From contig NZ_CP014945.1 in the NCBI RefSeq assembly GCF_001606025.1, positions 1,240,001 to 1,304,000 on the forward strand: DNA of 64,000 bases, written 5' to 3'. Source of the stretch: Psychrobacter alimentarius. Lineage in GTDB: Bacteria > Pseudomonadota > Gammaproteobacteria > Pseudomonadales > Moraxellaceae. Positions within the stretch are counted from its first letter, which is position 1. Each line of letters opens with the position of its first letter. The notes beneath the pieces were generated by a model. The model made no database searches, had not been told where the DNA came from, and saw only the letters and a list, made by a program, of their open reading frames with translations. Made by a program: the position numbers and the translations under genes. Positions 44,913 to 55,314 of this stretch are shown in pieces.

Positions 44913-45446
44913 ATGAATCATTCTTCTGAGCGCAAACCTGATGATGCTGTACGTCAAAAAACTCGTACTGCTGACCACCATTACCATGATTCTGTTGATA
45001 CAATGTCTGATCACAATATTGCCCAACGAGGAAAACACAGCATGATGAGCGACAATAAGCGCCGTTCTTTAATCACTTATAATCACGTTACTTATTTTTT
45101 GTATGTCATCAGCTATTTTACGGCAGGTTTGCTTTGGATTGTGCCGATTGTCATGAACTATGTGAAGCGCCATGATGCAGAGGGGTCCTGGCTTGCCACG
45201 CATTTCGATTGGCAAATCAAAACCTTTTGGTACAGTATCGTCTGGTTTTTCTTAGGCATTATTATTATTGTGTTTGCTTTGGGCGGTGTAGGTGTGAGTG
45301 TATTGGCAGACAGTGGAAACATTGCTATTGGTTCTGTGCTCTTGGCTGCTTTTGGTCTTCTTATTATGACCTTTACCTTTATTTGGCATCTTTATCGCGT
45401 CATTCGAGGGTGGATCGCATTAACGGATAATCGTCCTGTGCCTTAG
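44913..45446 (+). CDS. DUF4870-like small membrane protein
   Basis: A membrane protein with three predicted helices: YFLYVISYFTAGLLWIVPIV, a middle helix rich in Ile/Val, and a C-terminal helix ending WHLYRVIRGWIAL. This resembles DUF4870 or related Acinetobacter proteins. From 44913 it is 177 aa with a 40-residue polar, His-rich N-terminus. A start at 45042 (GAGGA nine bases upstream, MMSDNKRRS) would give a 134-aa protein closer to the usual family size and may be the real one. Function unknown. Confidence 0.75.
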   Translation: MNHSSERKPDDAVRQKTRTADHHYHDSVDTMSDHNIAQRGKHSMMSDNKRRSLITYNHVTYFLYVISYFTAGLLWIVPIVMNYVKRHDAEGSWLATHFDWQIKTFWYSIVWFFLGIIIIVFALGGVGVSVLADSGNIAIGSVLLAAFGLLIMTFTFIWHLYRVIRGWIALTDNRPVP

Positions 45447-45657
45447 GTCTCATCCAAAACTCATTGAATAGCAATCACGTTTAGTGACTACTCCTAATTA
45501 ATTAGTAATAATTGATTTATGGATTGCTAAGAGGTAAATCTGAAAAATTAGCGCATGAAACTTTGCTCTTATTTCTGTTAAGCTGATATAATCGCAGCGC
45601 TTGATTTTATCAGCACTTTCCATCCACTATGTCTTTCGAGCAGGGTCTGTCATTACT

Positions 45658-46692
45658 ATGTCTTATGCCTTACTTCGCCCTTTTTTGTTTAATATGGATC
45701 CAGAACATGCCCATGAGATGACTTTGTCTTTATTAGACAAAGCTCATAAAGCCCGTGTCTTAGGGCTGGTATATGGTCAATCAATGCAACCAACCGATTG
45801 TATGGGGTTGCAGTTTTCGAATCCAGTTGGCTTAGCGGCAGGACTGGACAAAAATGGTGATTACATTGATGCCCTTGCGGAACTGGGATTTGGTTTTATA
45901 GAAGTCGGTACGGTTACGCCGCGTCCTCAAGTAGGGAATGATAAGCCGAGATTGTTCAGAATAAAACAAGCCGATGCTATCATCAATCGTATGGGGTTTA
46001 ATAACCAAGGTATCGATTATCTGGTCGAAAATGTCAAACGCTGTAAATATAAAGGCAATATTGGCATCAATATTGGCAAGAACGCCGATACACCAGTAGA
46101 GCAAGCAGCAGATGATTATGTTTATTGTTTAGAACGCGCTTATCCGCATGCTTCTTATATCACGGTGAATATCTCTTCTCCCAACACGAAGAATTTACGC
46201 GATCTGCAAAGTGGAGATGCTTTAACTCAGCTATTGGATACGATTAAAAATCGTCACAGTCAGCTGGCAACCGAATACGGCTTTTATGTGCCTTTAGTAC
46301 TCAAAGTTGCACCTGATCTAGAGCCTATGCAAGTCGATTACATCTCACAGCAGTTACTAGATTTCGAAATAGACGGTTTGATTGCGACCAATACGACGTT
46401 GAGCCGTGTGGGGGTTGAAGATTTACAAGATGGTGATCAAATGGGTGGATTATCAGGTCGACCAGTGAGCCACATTAGTACCCAGATTTTACAACAGTTC
46501 TCTGATCAGTTGGGTGATAAAGTCACGTTGATCGGTGTTGGCGGTATTGATAGTGGTGCCAAAGCCGTCAAAAAAATAGAGGCAGGTGCAGATATGATAC
46601 AGCTTTATACAGGGCTTATTTATCGTGGCCCTGGGCTGGTACAATCCTGTATTCAAGCAATCGGTGGCTATTACGACGCTATGGAAGGTTAG
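45658..46692 (+). CDS. pyrD: Dihydroorotate dehydrogenase (quinone), class 2
   Basis: PyrD oxidises dihydroorotate to orotate and passes electrons to the quinone pool. The 344-aa protein, from the ATG at 45658, has the N-terminal membrane-binding helices of class 2, [13 protein letters not shown], the catalytic Ser in [11 protein letters not shown], and the FMN phosphate site GVGGI...YTG near the C-terminus. An upstream TTG-initiated extension is unlikely. It is cotranscribed with nothing obvious; cvpA follows after 124 bp. Confidence 0.96.
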   Translation: MSYALLRPFLFNMDPEHAHEMTLSLLDKAHKARVLGLVYGQSMQPTDCMGLQFSNPVGLAAGLDKNGDYIDALAELGFGFIEVGTVTPRPQVGNDKPRLFRIKQADAIINRMGFNNQGIDYLVENVKRCKYKGNIGINIGKNADTPVEQAADDYVYCLERAYPHASYITVNISSPNTKNLRDLQSGDALTQLLDTIKNRHSQLATEYGFYVPLVLKVAPDLEPMQVDYISQQLLDFEIDGLIATNTTLSRVGVEDLQDGDQMGGLSGRPVSHISTQILQQFSDQLGDKVTLIGVGGIDSGAKAVKKIEAGADMIQLYTGLIYRGPGLVQSCIQAIGGYYDAMEG

Positions 46693-46816
46693 AGTGAAAT
46701 TAAGACCTCGCTATTTACTTGAAAATACTGGCTCTTGAAAGCGCTTTTAACCATCTATGACGTTATAGAACCTGAACAAACCCCAACAAACATGAATAAA
46801 GTATGAGGCGTAACAC

Positions 46817-47314
46817 ATGAGTGGTCTAGATATCGTGATTGCTGTTGTTGTCTTGATTGGCTTATGGCGCGGCTTTCAAGTAGGACTGATTAAAACAGCC
46901 GTTGGTTTGGCAGGCTGGTTTATCGCCTTTATTGCTGCTACGCGTTTAGCAAGTGCGGTGTCGCCTCAATTATCAGGAGTCGTGCAAAACCCTGTGTTAC
47001 AGTTGGCGCTGGCATTTTTACTAGTGGTAATTATCATATTGGCCATCATGCATTTGGTCGCGTTTGTGTTTTCAGGTGTGCTAAAAACCTTGCGGCTGGG
47101 CATTTTTGATAAAATGGCAGGCGGCGTATTGGGTGCTGCCAAAAACGTGCTGATGATATTGGTTGTCCTTAGTGTCAGTGCGCCCTTATTGGTACAAATG
47201 CCGCAATGGCAAACTTCAGTTCTTGCGCCTGAGTTATTACCTTATGCACCGATGGGCAGAGAGCTTGTGTCAAATGTGTTTGGTATGGCTTGGGATCAAA
47301 TCAACCAGTCATAA
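46817..47314 (+). CDS. cvpA: CvpA family membrane protein
   Basis: A 165-aa inner-membrane protein with four predicted helices; GLDIVIAVVVLIGLWRGFQ at the start is the family hallmark. CvpA is needed for colicin V production and for purine-related and envelope phenotypes in enterobacteria. It is followed by purF, the conserved cvpA-purF pairing, though here 318 bp separate them. GAGG precedes the ATG. Confidence 0.93.
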   Translation: MSGLDIVIAVVVLIGLWRGFQVGLIKTAVGLAGWFIAFIAATRLASAVSPQLSGVVQNPVLQLALAFLLVVIIILAIMHLVAFVFSGVLKTLRLGIFDKMAGGVLGAAKNVLMILVVLSVSAPLLVQMPQWQTSVLAPELLPYAPMGRELVSNVFGMAWDQINQS

Positions 47315-47632
47315 TTGTTATACTTCGAATTTTCGTCCTCATGAGTCAAATACTCATACCTTATGGTTTCAGCTTTTTATAGCCTCTATAACATCAACCT
47401 CGTCTTTGTAACCTATCCTTGATAAAAAATTATTTGATAGCATTTAGGCTACATAAATGACGATAGATAAAGTATCGATAGCTCATTTTTCTAACAATCA
47501 AAGATATATATACTTTTTAAACGTTTAACATCATCAGGTCAGCGGTGACTGACAGCTCAAATGTTTACTAGCGTGCTGTCAAAAATTACCGTTATTGTAA
47601 TACTAATGTATGGGTCAAAATAGGATATAACT
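47315..47632. promoter_or_regulatory. cvpA-purF intergenic region with two dyads
   Basis: No gene is seen. A perfect palindrome TTAAACGTTTAA at 47517-47528 contains the AAACGTTT core found in PurR/LacI-family operators. A seven-base dyad (TGACAGC at 47550-47556, GCTGTCA at 47575-47581) lies 51 bp before purF. Either could regulate purF; neither is proven, and AT-rich palindromes arise by chance. Confidence 0.35.
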
Positions 47633-49168
47633 ATGTGTGGAGTCATTGGGGTTGCAGCTCATGAGCCAGTCAATCAGATTCTTTATGATGGTTTAACGAT
47701 GCTACAGCATCGCGGCCAAGACGCAGCAGGTATCGTTACTTTGCAGGATGGACGACTTTATCTACGTAAAGAAAATGGTATGGTTCGTGACGTCTTCATG
47801 AATCATCATATGATGAAATTGGTTGGTAAGTTTGGTATCGGTCATGTACGTTATCCAACCGCGGGTACGTCTAGTAGTGCTGAAGCTCAGCCATTTTATG
47901 TTAACTCGCCTTATGGCATCACGCTTGCTCACAATGGTAACTTGACCAACGCTGAGAGCTTGGCTAAATCACTGTATATTGAAGATCGTCGCCATCTCAA
48001 TACTGACTCAGATTCTGAAGTATTACTAAACGTACTTGCTCATGAAATGCAAAATTTGGGTAAAACCAATCCAACAGCTGATGATATTTTTGAAGCAGTA
48101 AAAGCTGTCTATAGTCGCTGTGAAGGCGCTTATGGAGTAGTGGCTTTGATTACCGGTCATGGCTTATTGGCTTTTCGTGACCCGAATGGTATTCGTCCGC
48201 TTATCTTTGGTAAACGTATGGCAGAAAATGGTGGCACTGAGTATATGGTTGCCTCAGAATCAGTCGCATTGACAGGTTCAGGCTTTAGCATTATTCGTGA
48301 TGTGAAGCCAGGGGAAGCCATTTTTATCGATTTAGACCATAAGCTTCATACGCATCAATGTGTAGAGCCAAAAGAATACACACCTTGTATCTTCGAATAT
48401 GTTTATTTTGCTCGTCCAGATTCAATCATGGACAATATCTCTGTCTATAAGTCACGCCTACGCATGGGTGAAAAACTGGCAGATAAAATTTTGGCTGAAT
48501 GGGGTGAAGATCACGATATCGATGTCGTCATTCCTATTCCAGATACGTCGCGCACTTCTGCGATGGAGTTGGCGCTGAAGATGAATGTTAAATACCGTGA
48601 AGGGTTTATGAAAAACCGCTATATCGGTCGTACGTTTATCATGCCAGGCCAACAGCAACGCAAAAAGTCGGTTCGTCAAAAGCTCAGTGCGGTACCGTTA
48701 GAATTCAAAGGTAAAAACGTACTGTTGGTAGATGATTCTATCGTTCGTGGTACGACGTGTCATGAGATTATTCAAATGGCTCGAGACGCGGGTGCTAATA
48801 AAGTATTCTTTGCAAGTGCAGCGCCACCAGTAAAATACCCAAATGTCTATGGTATTGATATGCCTGTGCGTAGTGAGCTGATTGCGTCAGGTCATACCAC
48901 AGAAGAGGTACGAGACATTATTGGTGCTGATCGTCTAATTTTCCAAGACTTAGACGATTTGATTGATGCCGTCAAAGACACCAAGCACAGTAGAGTTGAA
49001 GGCTTTGATTGTGCCGTCTTTAATGGTTGTTATATCACGGGTCAAATCAATGAAGCCTACCTTGATCATCTACAAAAACAGCGTAGTGATACTGCCAAGA
49101 CAGGTAAAAAAGGCGTACAAATAGTCGCTGATACACCAGTCGATATGACAGGTGTTGAAGAGATGTAA
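47633..49168 (+). CDS. purF: Amidophosphoribosyltransferase
   Basis: PurF catalyses the first committed purine step, transferring glutamine amide nitrogen to PRPP. The 511-aa protein starts MCGVIGV, so Cys2 becomes the N-terminal nucleophile without a propeptide, as in the E. coli type. [18 protein letters not shown] and the PRPP loop [13 protein letters not shown] are present. AGGA precedes the ATG and a terminator follows. Confidence 0.98.
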   Translation: MCGVIGVAAHEPVNQILYDGLTMLQHRGQDAAGIVTLQDGRLYLRKENGMVRDVFMNHHMMKLVGKFGIGHVRYPTAGTSSSAEAQPFYVNSPYGITLAHNGNLTNAESLAKSLYIEDRRHLNTDSDSEVLLNVLAHEMQNLGKTNPTADDIFEAVKAVYSRCEGAYGVVALITGHGLLAFRDPNGIRPLIFGKRMAENGGTEYMVASESVALTGSGFSIIRDVKPGEAIFIDLDHKLHTHQCVEPKEYTPCIFEYVYFARPDSIMDNISVYKSRLRMGEKLADKILAEWGEDHDIDVVIPIPDTSRTSAMELALKMNVKYREGFMKNRYIGRTFIMPGQQQRKKSVRQKLSAVPLEFKGKNVLLVDDSIVRGTTCHEIIQMARDAGANKVFFASAAPPVKYPNVYGIDMPVRSELIASGHTTEEVRDIIGADRLIFQDLDDLIDAVKDTKHSRVEGFDCAVFNGCYITGQINEAYLDHLQKQRSDTAKTGKKGVQIVADTPVDMTGVEEM

Positions 49169-49193
49169 ATAGTTCTAGCTAGAAAATAATTCC

Positions 49194-49233
49194 AAAAAAA
49201 GGCTGCATCTTCATTAGAATGCAGCTTTTTTTT
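49194..49233 (+). terminator. Rho-independent terminator after purF
   Basis: GGCTGCAT pairs with ATGCAGCT (one G-U) around a ten-base loop, flanked by runs of A and T that extend the stem and supply the T-tract. Confidence 0.92.
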
Positions 49234-49335
49234 GTCCAAAATATGACTAAGCTATATTTCATACTTTACTGATGCTTTACTTAATACAAGCTGCGATTAA
49301 CTGACTTCATTAAAGTATTCAATATGAGATTATGC

Positions 49336-49695
49336 TTAGCTTAAAAAATGAGTAAACACCCATAATAGACCATTGATTGCCGCAATACCAACGACCATGC
49401 TGACCAGCAAATGACGGCTAACATGATAAACGAGTAAGACCAAAAATAGAGCACCAACTTGTGCCATCAATAAGTGTAACTCTGCACTCTTGATACCATT
49501 AGTAGCAGACAAGCCTTGATAAGAGAGACTGGTTAAAATAAGTAGTACCATAACAGAAAGGGGTAGACTCTCATTCAACCGATGCAGCCAAGGCGTATCT
49601 AGAAGTTTTTTTGGTATCAAAGCAGGCAATGCACGAGTGACAAAAGTAACAGCCGCCATCGCAAAAGTAGCAAAAATAAGATAACTACTGCTCAT
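49336..49695 (-). CDS. azlD: AzlD family branched-chain amino acid transport subunit
   Basis: A 119-aa protein with four hydrophobic segments, including FVTRALPALIPKKLL, typical of AzlD. With AzlC it forms an exporter of branched-chain amino acids or related compounds (YgaZH type). GGAGGA lies a few bases before its ATG, inside the end of azlC; the two reading frames overlap by 11 bp, indicating coupled translation. Confidence 0.9.
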   Translation of the reverse strand: MSSSYLIFATFAMAAVTFVTRALPALIPKKLLDTPWLHRLNESLPLSVMVLLILTSLSYQGLSATNGIKSAELHLLMAQVGALFLVLLVYHVSRHLLVSMVVGIAAINGLLWVFTHFLS

Positions 49696-50416
49696 GAGTT
49701 CCTCCTGTTACATTGTGCTGTGTCCAAATACCACGTACTAAAATCATCACCATACAAATGGTGATAGCCACCAGTAATAACCAATTACTCGTAAATAAAG
49801 AGGCAATGGCTAAAGAAACGACAGCAATAACAATAGGGAAATAGCGTTTGATGCTTTGAAACTGCTCATAAGCCAAAATGGCAAACAAACAAACCAATGC
49901 AAAATCTAAGTGTGGCACCAAGTCACTAAGCGCACCTCCAATTATTACGCCAACCAAGCTTGCCAACACCCACCAACTTTGATTAAACAGACTTATGGGC
50001 AACATCAACGCCTGTTTTGATTCGTTAGGTAGGCTGGTTATGACTGAGAAAGTCTCGTCAGTCAATGCAAATAAACAATAGGCTTTGGCAAGCTTTTGCT
50101 TGGGTAAGTAATTCAGTAACGGCATACCATAGAACACATGACGCAAGTTGATGGCGGCAATATTGGTGGCGATGTTACCAATCGGCAAACCAGCGCTTAG
50201 CATAGGTAAGCAAGCATACTGAGCTGCACCAGCATACAAAACGATACTGAGCATCATTACTGCCCATATAGGGATACCAGCAACTTGCGCCAGTACGCCA
50301 AAAGCGATGCCTGCGGGTAAATACCCCATGGCTACTGGCAGACTTTTTTTAAAGCCTTCAACCCAATCATAGTTGGTTTCAAACGGTTGATTTAATTCAT
50401 TTGAGCGAGTCGTCAC
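49685..50416 (-). CDS. azlC: AzlC family branched-chain amino acid exporter subunit
   Basis: A 243-aa protein with about seven hydrophobic segments and the AzlC hallmarks LPVAMGYLPAGIAFGVLA, YAGAAQY and INLRHVFYG. It starts with GTG at 50416, supported by AGGA six bases upstream. It overlaps azlD and probably forms the large subunit of the exporter. No Lrp-type regulator gene is adjacent. Confidence 0.9.
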   Translation of the reverse strand: MTTRSNELNQPFETNYDWVEGFKKSLPVAMGYLPAGIAFGVLAQVAGIPIWAVMMLSIVLYAGAAQYACLPMLSAGLPIGNIATNIAAINLRHVFYGMPLLNYLPKQKLAKAYCLFALTDETFSVITSLPNESKQALMLPISLFNQSWWVLASLVGVIIGGALSDLVPHLDFALVCLFAILAYEQFQSIKRYFPIVIAVVSLAIASLFTSNWLLLVAITICMVMILVRGIWTQHNVTGGTHEQ

Positions 50417-50539
50417 GTAACATCCTAGTTTTTTACTATTATTCTTTGGTTGTTAAATTGGTTAATCGAAAATTAAGCATTATCAAAAATACTGAATTAA
50501 AAAATTCATTTAGACAAGAGCATGTTTATTAAGCAAATA

Positions 50540-51964
50540 TCACACAGTGGGCTGTAGCTTTTCATAGCTGCCTGTCTGGTGAGCACGATATAAAAAGATA
50601 CCCAAAATAAAGAGTCTTAGTAGTAGGAGACACCATACGCTCAGCCAAATACCTGTCATATCCCATTGTTGATACAGTAACCAGCTTAATGGGAAGAAGA
50701 TGGCAGCAAGTATTAAGGCGGCATTGCGAATCACACTACCAGCCGTTAAGCCAAAAAATATACCGTCTAGCCAATATGCTCCCACACCCACGAGTGGTAG
50801 CAAGACAGCGTACAGACGATAGTCATTAGCAAGGGCAAAAACGGTGTCAATATTGGTCATCAATTGTAAATAAGTTGGCATCAAAAGCCACCATATGGTG
50901 CTTAGAATTATAGCAAGTCCATAGCTAACAATTCCCGTTCGCTTAACAATAAGGCGAAAACGTGGCCAGTCTCGCCGTCCTGCTGCTTGTCCGCTCAAAG
51001 TTTCAGCAGATACCGCTACGCCATCAAGGGCAAAAGCGGAGATGCTAAGCACTTGAAGTAAGATAGCATTGGCTGCCAGTATTACATCTCCACTTTGGGC
51101 TGATAGTCGGGTGATCCAAGCAAAACTAAGGGTCAAGATGAGAGTGCGAATAAAAATATCTTTATTCAGAGAAAATAGCCTAAGTATCTTCTCCTTGGTA
51201 AAATACTTAGCATCAGCTTGAAATAATTCTGTCCAAGATATTCCTAAATGTTGACGGCTTAGCCATAGTGCTAGTAGAACACCTGACCAAAACGCAATAG
51301 TAGTACCCAATGCCACACCAACCAAGCCCATTTGCAGACCAAACACAAAAAATAGGGTTAAAATAATATTTAGTATGGCAATAAAACCTTGTTGATACAG
51401 CATATAACGTGTTTTACCTTGGCCTGCAAACCAACCGATAAAAGCAAAGTTCATCAATTCAGCTATCACACCCCAAAATCTTACATCCAAATAGGTTTTT
51501 GCAGCAAGACCACTTTCAGGATTTGCTGATAATGCTTGTAAACCAAAGTCAATGATCCAAGGCTTTGCCAATAGTAAAATAGCGCCAATGACAAATGCTA
51601 ATAGTAAGGCACGCTGTAAGATAGAAAGTAGAGGCGATGGAATTATGTTTGATGAATCATTTGTCTCTTGGACAGAGCCATTACTATGACCAGCCAGTTG
51701 TCCAATTGCTTGAGCCGACAGTCCAGAGGAGGCGTATTGCAAAAAGTTAAAGCTGACGAGTAATAAGGACAGCAATTGTATGGCGAGACCCATCCCAGCA
51801 AGTTTGGCAGTTTCATTCATGTTACCGACGATTGCCGTATCGATCACACTTTGTAGTGGCATGGCTAAGTTGGCCAATAATACTGGCAAAGCAATAGCAA
51901 TGATCCGCGCATATCTGGTATCAATCGGTGGCATCGTACTAGAGGGCGGTGTAGTAATGGACAT
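50540..51964 (-). CDS. MATE family efflux transporter, DinF-like
   Basis: A 474-aa protein with twelve predicted helices in two bundles. The N-terminal PVLLANLAMPLQSVIDTAIVG matches the DinF branch of MATE exporters, which use Na+ or H+ to extrude drugs or toxic organics; FIGWFAGQGKTRYMLYQQ and AETLSGQAAGR are further family motifs. An approximately 25-residue polar insertion follows helix 3 (near residue 100). The substrate cannot be inferred. It lies 123 bp upstream of azlC on the same strand. Confidence 0.9.
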   Translation of the reverse strand: MSITTPPSSTMPPIDTRYARIIAIALPVLLANLAMPLQSVIDTAIVGNMNETAKLAGMGLAIQLLSLLLVSFNFLQYASSGLSAQAIGQLAGHSNGSVQETNDSSNIIPSPLLSILQRALLLAFVIGAILLLAKPWIIDFGLQALSANPESGLAAKTYLDVRFWGVIAELMNFAFIGWFAGQGKTRYMLYQQGFIAILNIILTLFFVFGLQMGLVGVALGTTIAFWSGVLLALWLSRQHLGISWTELFQADAKYFTKEKILRLFSLNKDIFIRTLILTLSFAWITRLSAQSGDVILAANAILLQVLSISAFALDGVAVSAETLSGQAAGRRDWPRFRLIVKRTGIVSYGLAIILSTIWWLLMPTYLQLMTNIDTVFALANDYRLYAVLLPLVGVGAYWLDGIFFGLTAGSVIRNAALILAAIFFPLSWLLYQQWDMTGIWLSVWCLLLLRLFILGIFLYRAHQTGSYEKLQPTV

Positions 51965-52084
51965 TTGCGGCTCGTTTATATTTAGGTAATAAAGAGAGTG
52001 CGGTTAGTTAATTAAGGTTGTCAGTTAATCAAATCACCAGATCGCCATAGCATGTTTGATAATTAAAAAAATAGCCATAAAGAT

Positions 52085-52122
52085 AAAAGCACCTAGACCC
52101 ATTATTCATGAGTCAGGTGCTT
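52085..52122 (-). terminator. Rho-independent terminator after secF
   Basis: AAGCACCT pairs with AGGTGCTT and an inner GAC pairs with GTC across one bulged base. On the minus strand the stem continues into TTTTATCTTT. It lies about 45 bp past the secF stop. Confidence 0.8.
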
Positions 52123-52167
52123 CGATTTAACAGTCATTTTTTTGCAATCAGCTAAATATTGAGAGTG

Positions 52168-53427
52168 TTAAATTTTTTCTTGCTCGAACATTTTTGGATC
52201 ATTAAAAGTAACAATTTCTTCTTCGAACTCTGGTTTTACTTTGACAATGAAATCATCGCGAGACAGACCCATACGTAATGGGATTGAGCTGGCAATATAA
52301 GTTGATGAGTAAGTACCCGCCAATAACCCGATAAACAATGCCACTGAGAACCAGAACAAGCCATCGCCGCCTAGGAACAACATCGCTAAAACCACCAATA
52401 ACACGGTAGAGATTGTCATAATGGTACGACGTAGTGTCTCTGTCAATGACAAGTCAATAGTCTGACGCGGTGTGATACCGCGGACACGACGGAAATTCTC
52501 ACGGATACGGTCATACACGACAATCGTATCATTGATAGAGTAACCGACCAATGCCAAGACAGCTGCCAAAACGGTTAAGTCGAAAGGAAAACCAAATAGG
52601 GCAAAGACACCAATGGTTACGATAGCATCATGAAACAGCGATAGTACGGCGCCAAGAGCGAGTTTGAACTGGAAACGTAAGGCAACATAGCCCAACATAC
52701 ATACCAACGCCAACACGAGTGACATAACTGAGTTTAGGTAAATTTCATTACCAACTTGGCTACCAATAATATTAACATTACTGATTTCGACGTCATTATT
52801 AGGTAGAGACAGCGCTTCGTTAAGGCTAGCATTCAATCCGTCAACGCTATCCGATTGGGGAGGAAGGCGAATCAATAGCTCTTCTCGAGTGCCGAGATAC
52901 TGTACTACTGCATCATCAAAACCATTATCAGCCAATGATTGTACCACTTCAACCTGCTCGACGGGCTGCTCATAACGCACATCTGCTGAGACGCCGCCAG
53001 TAAAATCAAGACCCAAGTTCAAGCCATTGACTGCAATCGCAATAATACTACCAATCACAAGAAACAAAGATAGAAATATCATTGGCTTTTCTATCTTCAG
53101 AAATGGAATGATACGCTGATCACCTACCGCTTTGATACCACCTTCAGCAGCTGCAGCTGCATCATCGGCAGCGTCACTTGACGGTAAGTTTGGATCAGTT
53201 ACCTGAGTTGCCAATGCCTTACTGTCTTTTTCGCTACCTTTACCACTGCGACGAGACTTGCTTGTCGTTGACTCGGCAGTAAAATTGTTGGTTTGGGTAT
53301 TGCTACCTTTGCCGTTGCGACGTGGTTTTTTACGGCGACGTGTGCTTGCGTCAACATTCGAGCCATTTGAACCGTCTCGATCTGGATTGTTTTGTTGTTC
53401 TAAAGGATTATTCTTATCAATCGTCAT
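52168..53427 (-). CDS. secF: Protein translocase subunit SecF with basic N-terminal extension
   Basis: SecF works with SecD to drive late steps of Sec export using the proton gradient. Residues about 115-405 are a standard SecF: GLDFTGGVSADVRYEQP after helix 1, a periplasmic loop, and helices 2-6 with VGYSINDTIVVYDRIREN. The protein is 419 aa against about 320 in E. coli because of a 100-residue Asn/Ser/Lys/Arg-rich cytosolic extension containing RRRKKPRRNGKG and a related SRRSGKGSEK. AGGAGA precedes the ATG, and secD ends 10 bp upstream. Confidence 0.95.
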   Translation of the reverse strand: MTIDKNNPLEQQNNPDRDGSNGSNVDASTRRRKKPRRNGKGSNTQTNNFTAESTTSKSRRSGKGSEKDSKALATQVTDPNLPSSDAADDAAAAAEGGIKAVGDQRIIPFLKIEKPMIFLSLFLVIGSIIAIAVNGLNLGLDFTGGVSADVRYEQPVEQVEVVQSLADNGFDDAVVQYLGTREELLIRLPPQSDSVDGLNASLNEALSLPNNDVEISNVNIIGSQVGNEIYLNSVMSLVLALVCMLGYVALRFQFKLALGAVLSLFHDAIVTIGVFALFGFPFDLTVLAAVLALVGYSINDTIVVYDRIRENFRRVRGITPRQTIDLSLTETLRRTIMTISTVLLVVLAMLFLGGDGLFWFSVALFIGLLAGTYSSTYIASSIPLRMGLSRDDFIVKVKPEFEEEIVTFNDPKMFEQEKI

Positions 53428-53436
53428 AATATTCTC

Positions 53437-55314
53437 CTAACCGATGCTCAAACGTTTGATAGATTTACGCTTACCATAAGCAATTTGTACCAGCGCACGC
53501 GTCACCATAATAGCGGTAAATAGCGAGCTGACAATACCAATAGCCAATGTAACCGCAAAGCCTTTAATCGGACCCGTACCAATGGCAAATAGGATAAAAG
53601 CAATTAATAGGGTAGTGATGTTGGCATCGAAAATACTACTAAAGGCTCGATCAAAACCTGCTACGATGGCGGACTTTGGCCGTACTCCATTTGCAAGTTC
53701 TTCTCGTATTCGCTCAAAAATCAGTACGTTGGCATCAACTGCCATACCGATGGTTAAAACAATACCAGCGATACCAGGTAACGTTAGTGATGAGCCTAAG
53801 ATCGACATAATGGCAATGATGATAATGACGTTCACAGCAAGTGCCACGTTAGCAATTACACCAAACAGACGGTAGAAAATAATCATAAAGGCAAAGACCA
53901 ATAGATAACCGATCTGAGTAGAAAATAGACCTTTATCAATATTCTCTTGACCTAATGATGGACCAATAGTGCGCTCTTCTACAAAGTACATTGGTGCAGC
54001 AAGTGCGCCTGAACGTAATAAAAGTGCAAGTTCTGCTGCTTCAGCAGTACTATCCAAACCAGTAATTCGGAAAGAAGAGCCAAGCACCGCTTGAATATTG
54101 GCACGGTTAATGACTTTAGTTTCGGCGTAAGGCGTTCTTACTTCGACAGTTTCTCCAGTTGCTGGATCTTCTTCATAAGTAATTCTTTGCTTATTTTCGA
54201 TAAACAATACTGCCATCTGCTTACCGACTGCAGTACGCGTGGCGTTTTGCATCAGCTTGCCGCCCGCACTATCTAAAGTGATGCTAACTTCAGGAGAACC
54301 GTTTTCATCAACACCTGTTTGAGCGTTGGTGACTTTATCACCAGTGACAATTGCTTGGCGCTGTAACAGTACAGGTGGGCCATCTAGGGTTTCAAATGGA
54401 AACGCTTCAGTACCCGCTGGAGGAATCCCACCAGTGTAGTTTTCACTGTTTTCGGCGACCATACGGAACTCAAGGTTTGCGGTACGGCCAAGAACACGCT
54501 TAGCTTCAGCTGTATCTTGTACACCTGGTAGCTCTACTACAATACGACTGGCACCTTGTGACTGTACCAAGGCTTCTGTAACGCCAAGCTCGGCAATACG
54601 GTTGCGTAGGGTCGTTAAGTTTTGATTGACTGCGTAGCTATTGATCTCATCAAGCGTAGCTTCATTATATGCTAAGATTAAAGCAGGGCCTTGAGCATCA
54701 ATAGAGGATTGTAAACTAAATGTACTACCCATCGAGCTTTGTAGAACGTTCTGTGCACGGTTACGCGCATCTGTATCAGCAAAATGCAATACTATGCTTT
54801 GACTTTCAGTCTTAATACCTTTAATTGCAACCTTTTCAGCACGTAGGTCACGACGCACATCACGACTGGCACTATTCAAGCGTTGTTCGAGCGCTTTATC
54901 CATATCGACTTCTAGTACAAAACGTACACCGCCGCGTAAATCAAGGCCAAGCTTCATTGGTCTTGCACCAATATCACGTAGCCATTGCGGGGTAGTCTGC
55001 GCTAAATTCAGCGCGACCACGTAGTCTTCGCCCAATTTTTGACGTAGTACTTCTTGAGCTTTCAGCTGATCGACTGGATTGTTGAGACGCACCAGTGCAC
55101 TGTTGTCCTCAAATGTGCCATTATGGTTTTCAAGACCTGCCTCCTCGAGTAAGCTTTGAGACTGGGTCAAAATACCTTCAGACAGCTGTGTACCTGCTGC
55201 CGCACTAGTAATCTGCACAGCAGGTTCGTCAGGGTATAAGTTAGGAGCAGCATATAGACCGGCAATGATTAGCACGACGGTAATAAGTAAGTATTTCCAA
55301 GCGGGATATTGCAT
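53437..55314 (-). CDS. secD: Protein translocase subunit SecD
   Basis: SecD is the large periplasmic-domain partner of SecF. From the ATG at 55314 it is 626 aa (E. coli 615), starting MQYPAWKYLLIT like the enteric YPLWKY start; the longer open frame to 55395 adds an unconserved leader. LGLDLRGGVRFVLEVD follows helix 1, the large P1 domain fills residues 50-430, and the membrane region has GMAVDANVLIFERIREE. It is read with secF, whose start lies 10 bp downstream. Confidence 0.96.
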   Translation of the reverse strand: MQYPAWKYLLITVVLIIAGLYAAPNLYPDEPAVQITSAAAGTQLSEGILTQSQSLLEEAGLENHNGTFEDNSALVRLNNPVDQLKAQEVLRQKLGEDYVVALNLAQTTPQWLRDIGARPMKLGLDLRGGVRFVLEVDMDKALEQRLNSASRDVRRDLRAEKVAIKGIKTESQSIVLHFADTDARNRAQNVLQSSMGSTFSLQSSIDAQGPALILAYNEATLDEINSYAVNQNLTTLRNRIAELGVTEALVQSQGASRIVVELPGVQDTAEAKRVLGRTANLEFRMVAENSENYTGGIPPAGTEAFPFETLDGPPVLLQRQAIVTGDKVTNAQTGVDENGSPEVSITLDSAGGKLMQNATRTAVGKQMAVLFIENKQRITYEEDPATGETVEVRTPYAETKVINRANIQAVLGSSFRITGLDSTAEAAELALLLRSGALAAPMYFVEERTIGPSLGQENIDKGLFSTQIGYLLVFAFMIIFYRLFGVIANVALAVNVIIIIAIMSILGSSLTLPGIAGIVLTIGMAVDANVLIFERIREELANGVRPKSAIVAGFDRAFSSIFDANITTLLIAFILFAIGTGPIKGFAVTLAIGIVSSLFTAIMVTRALVQIAYGKRKSIKRLSIG

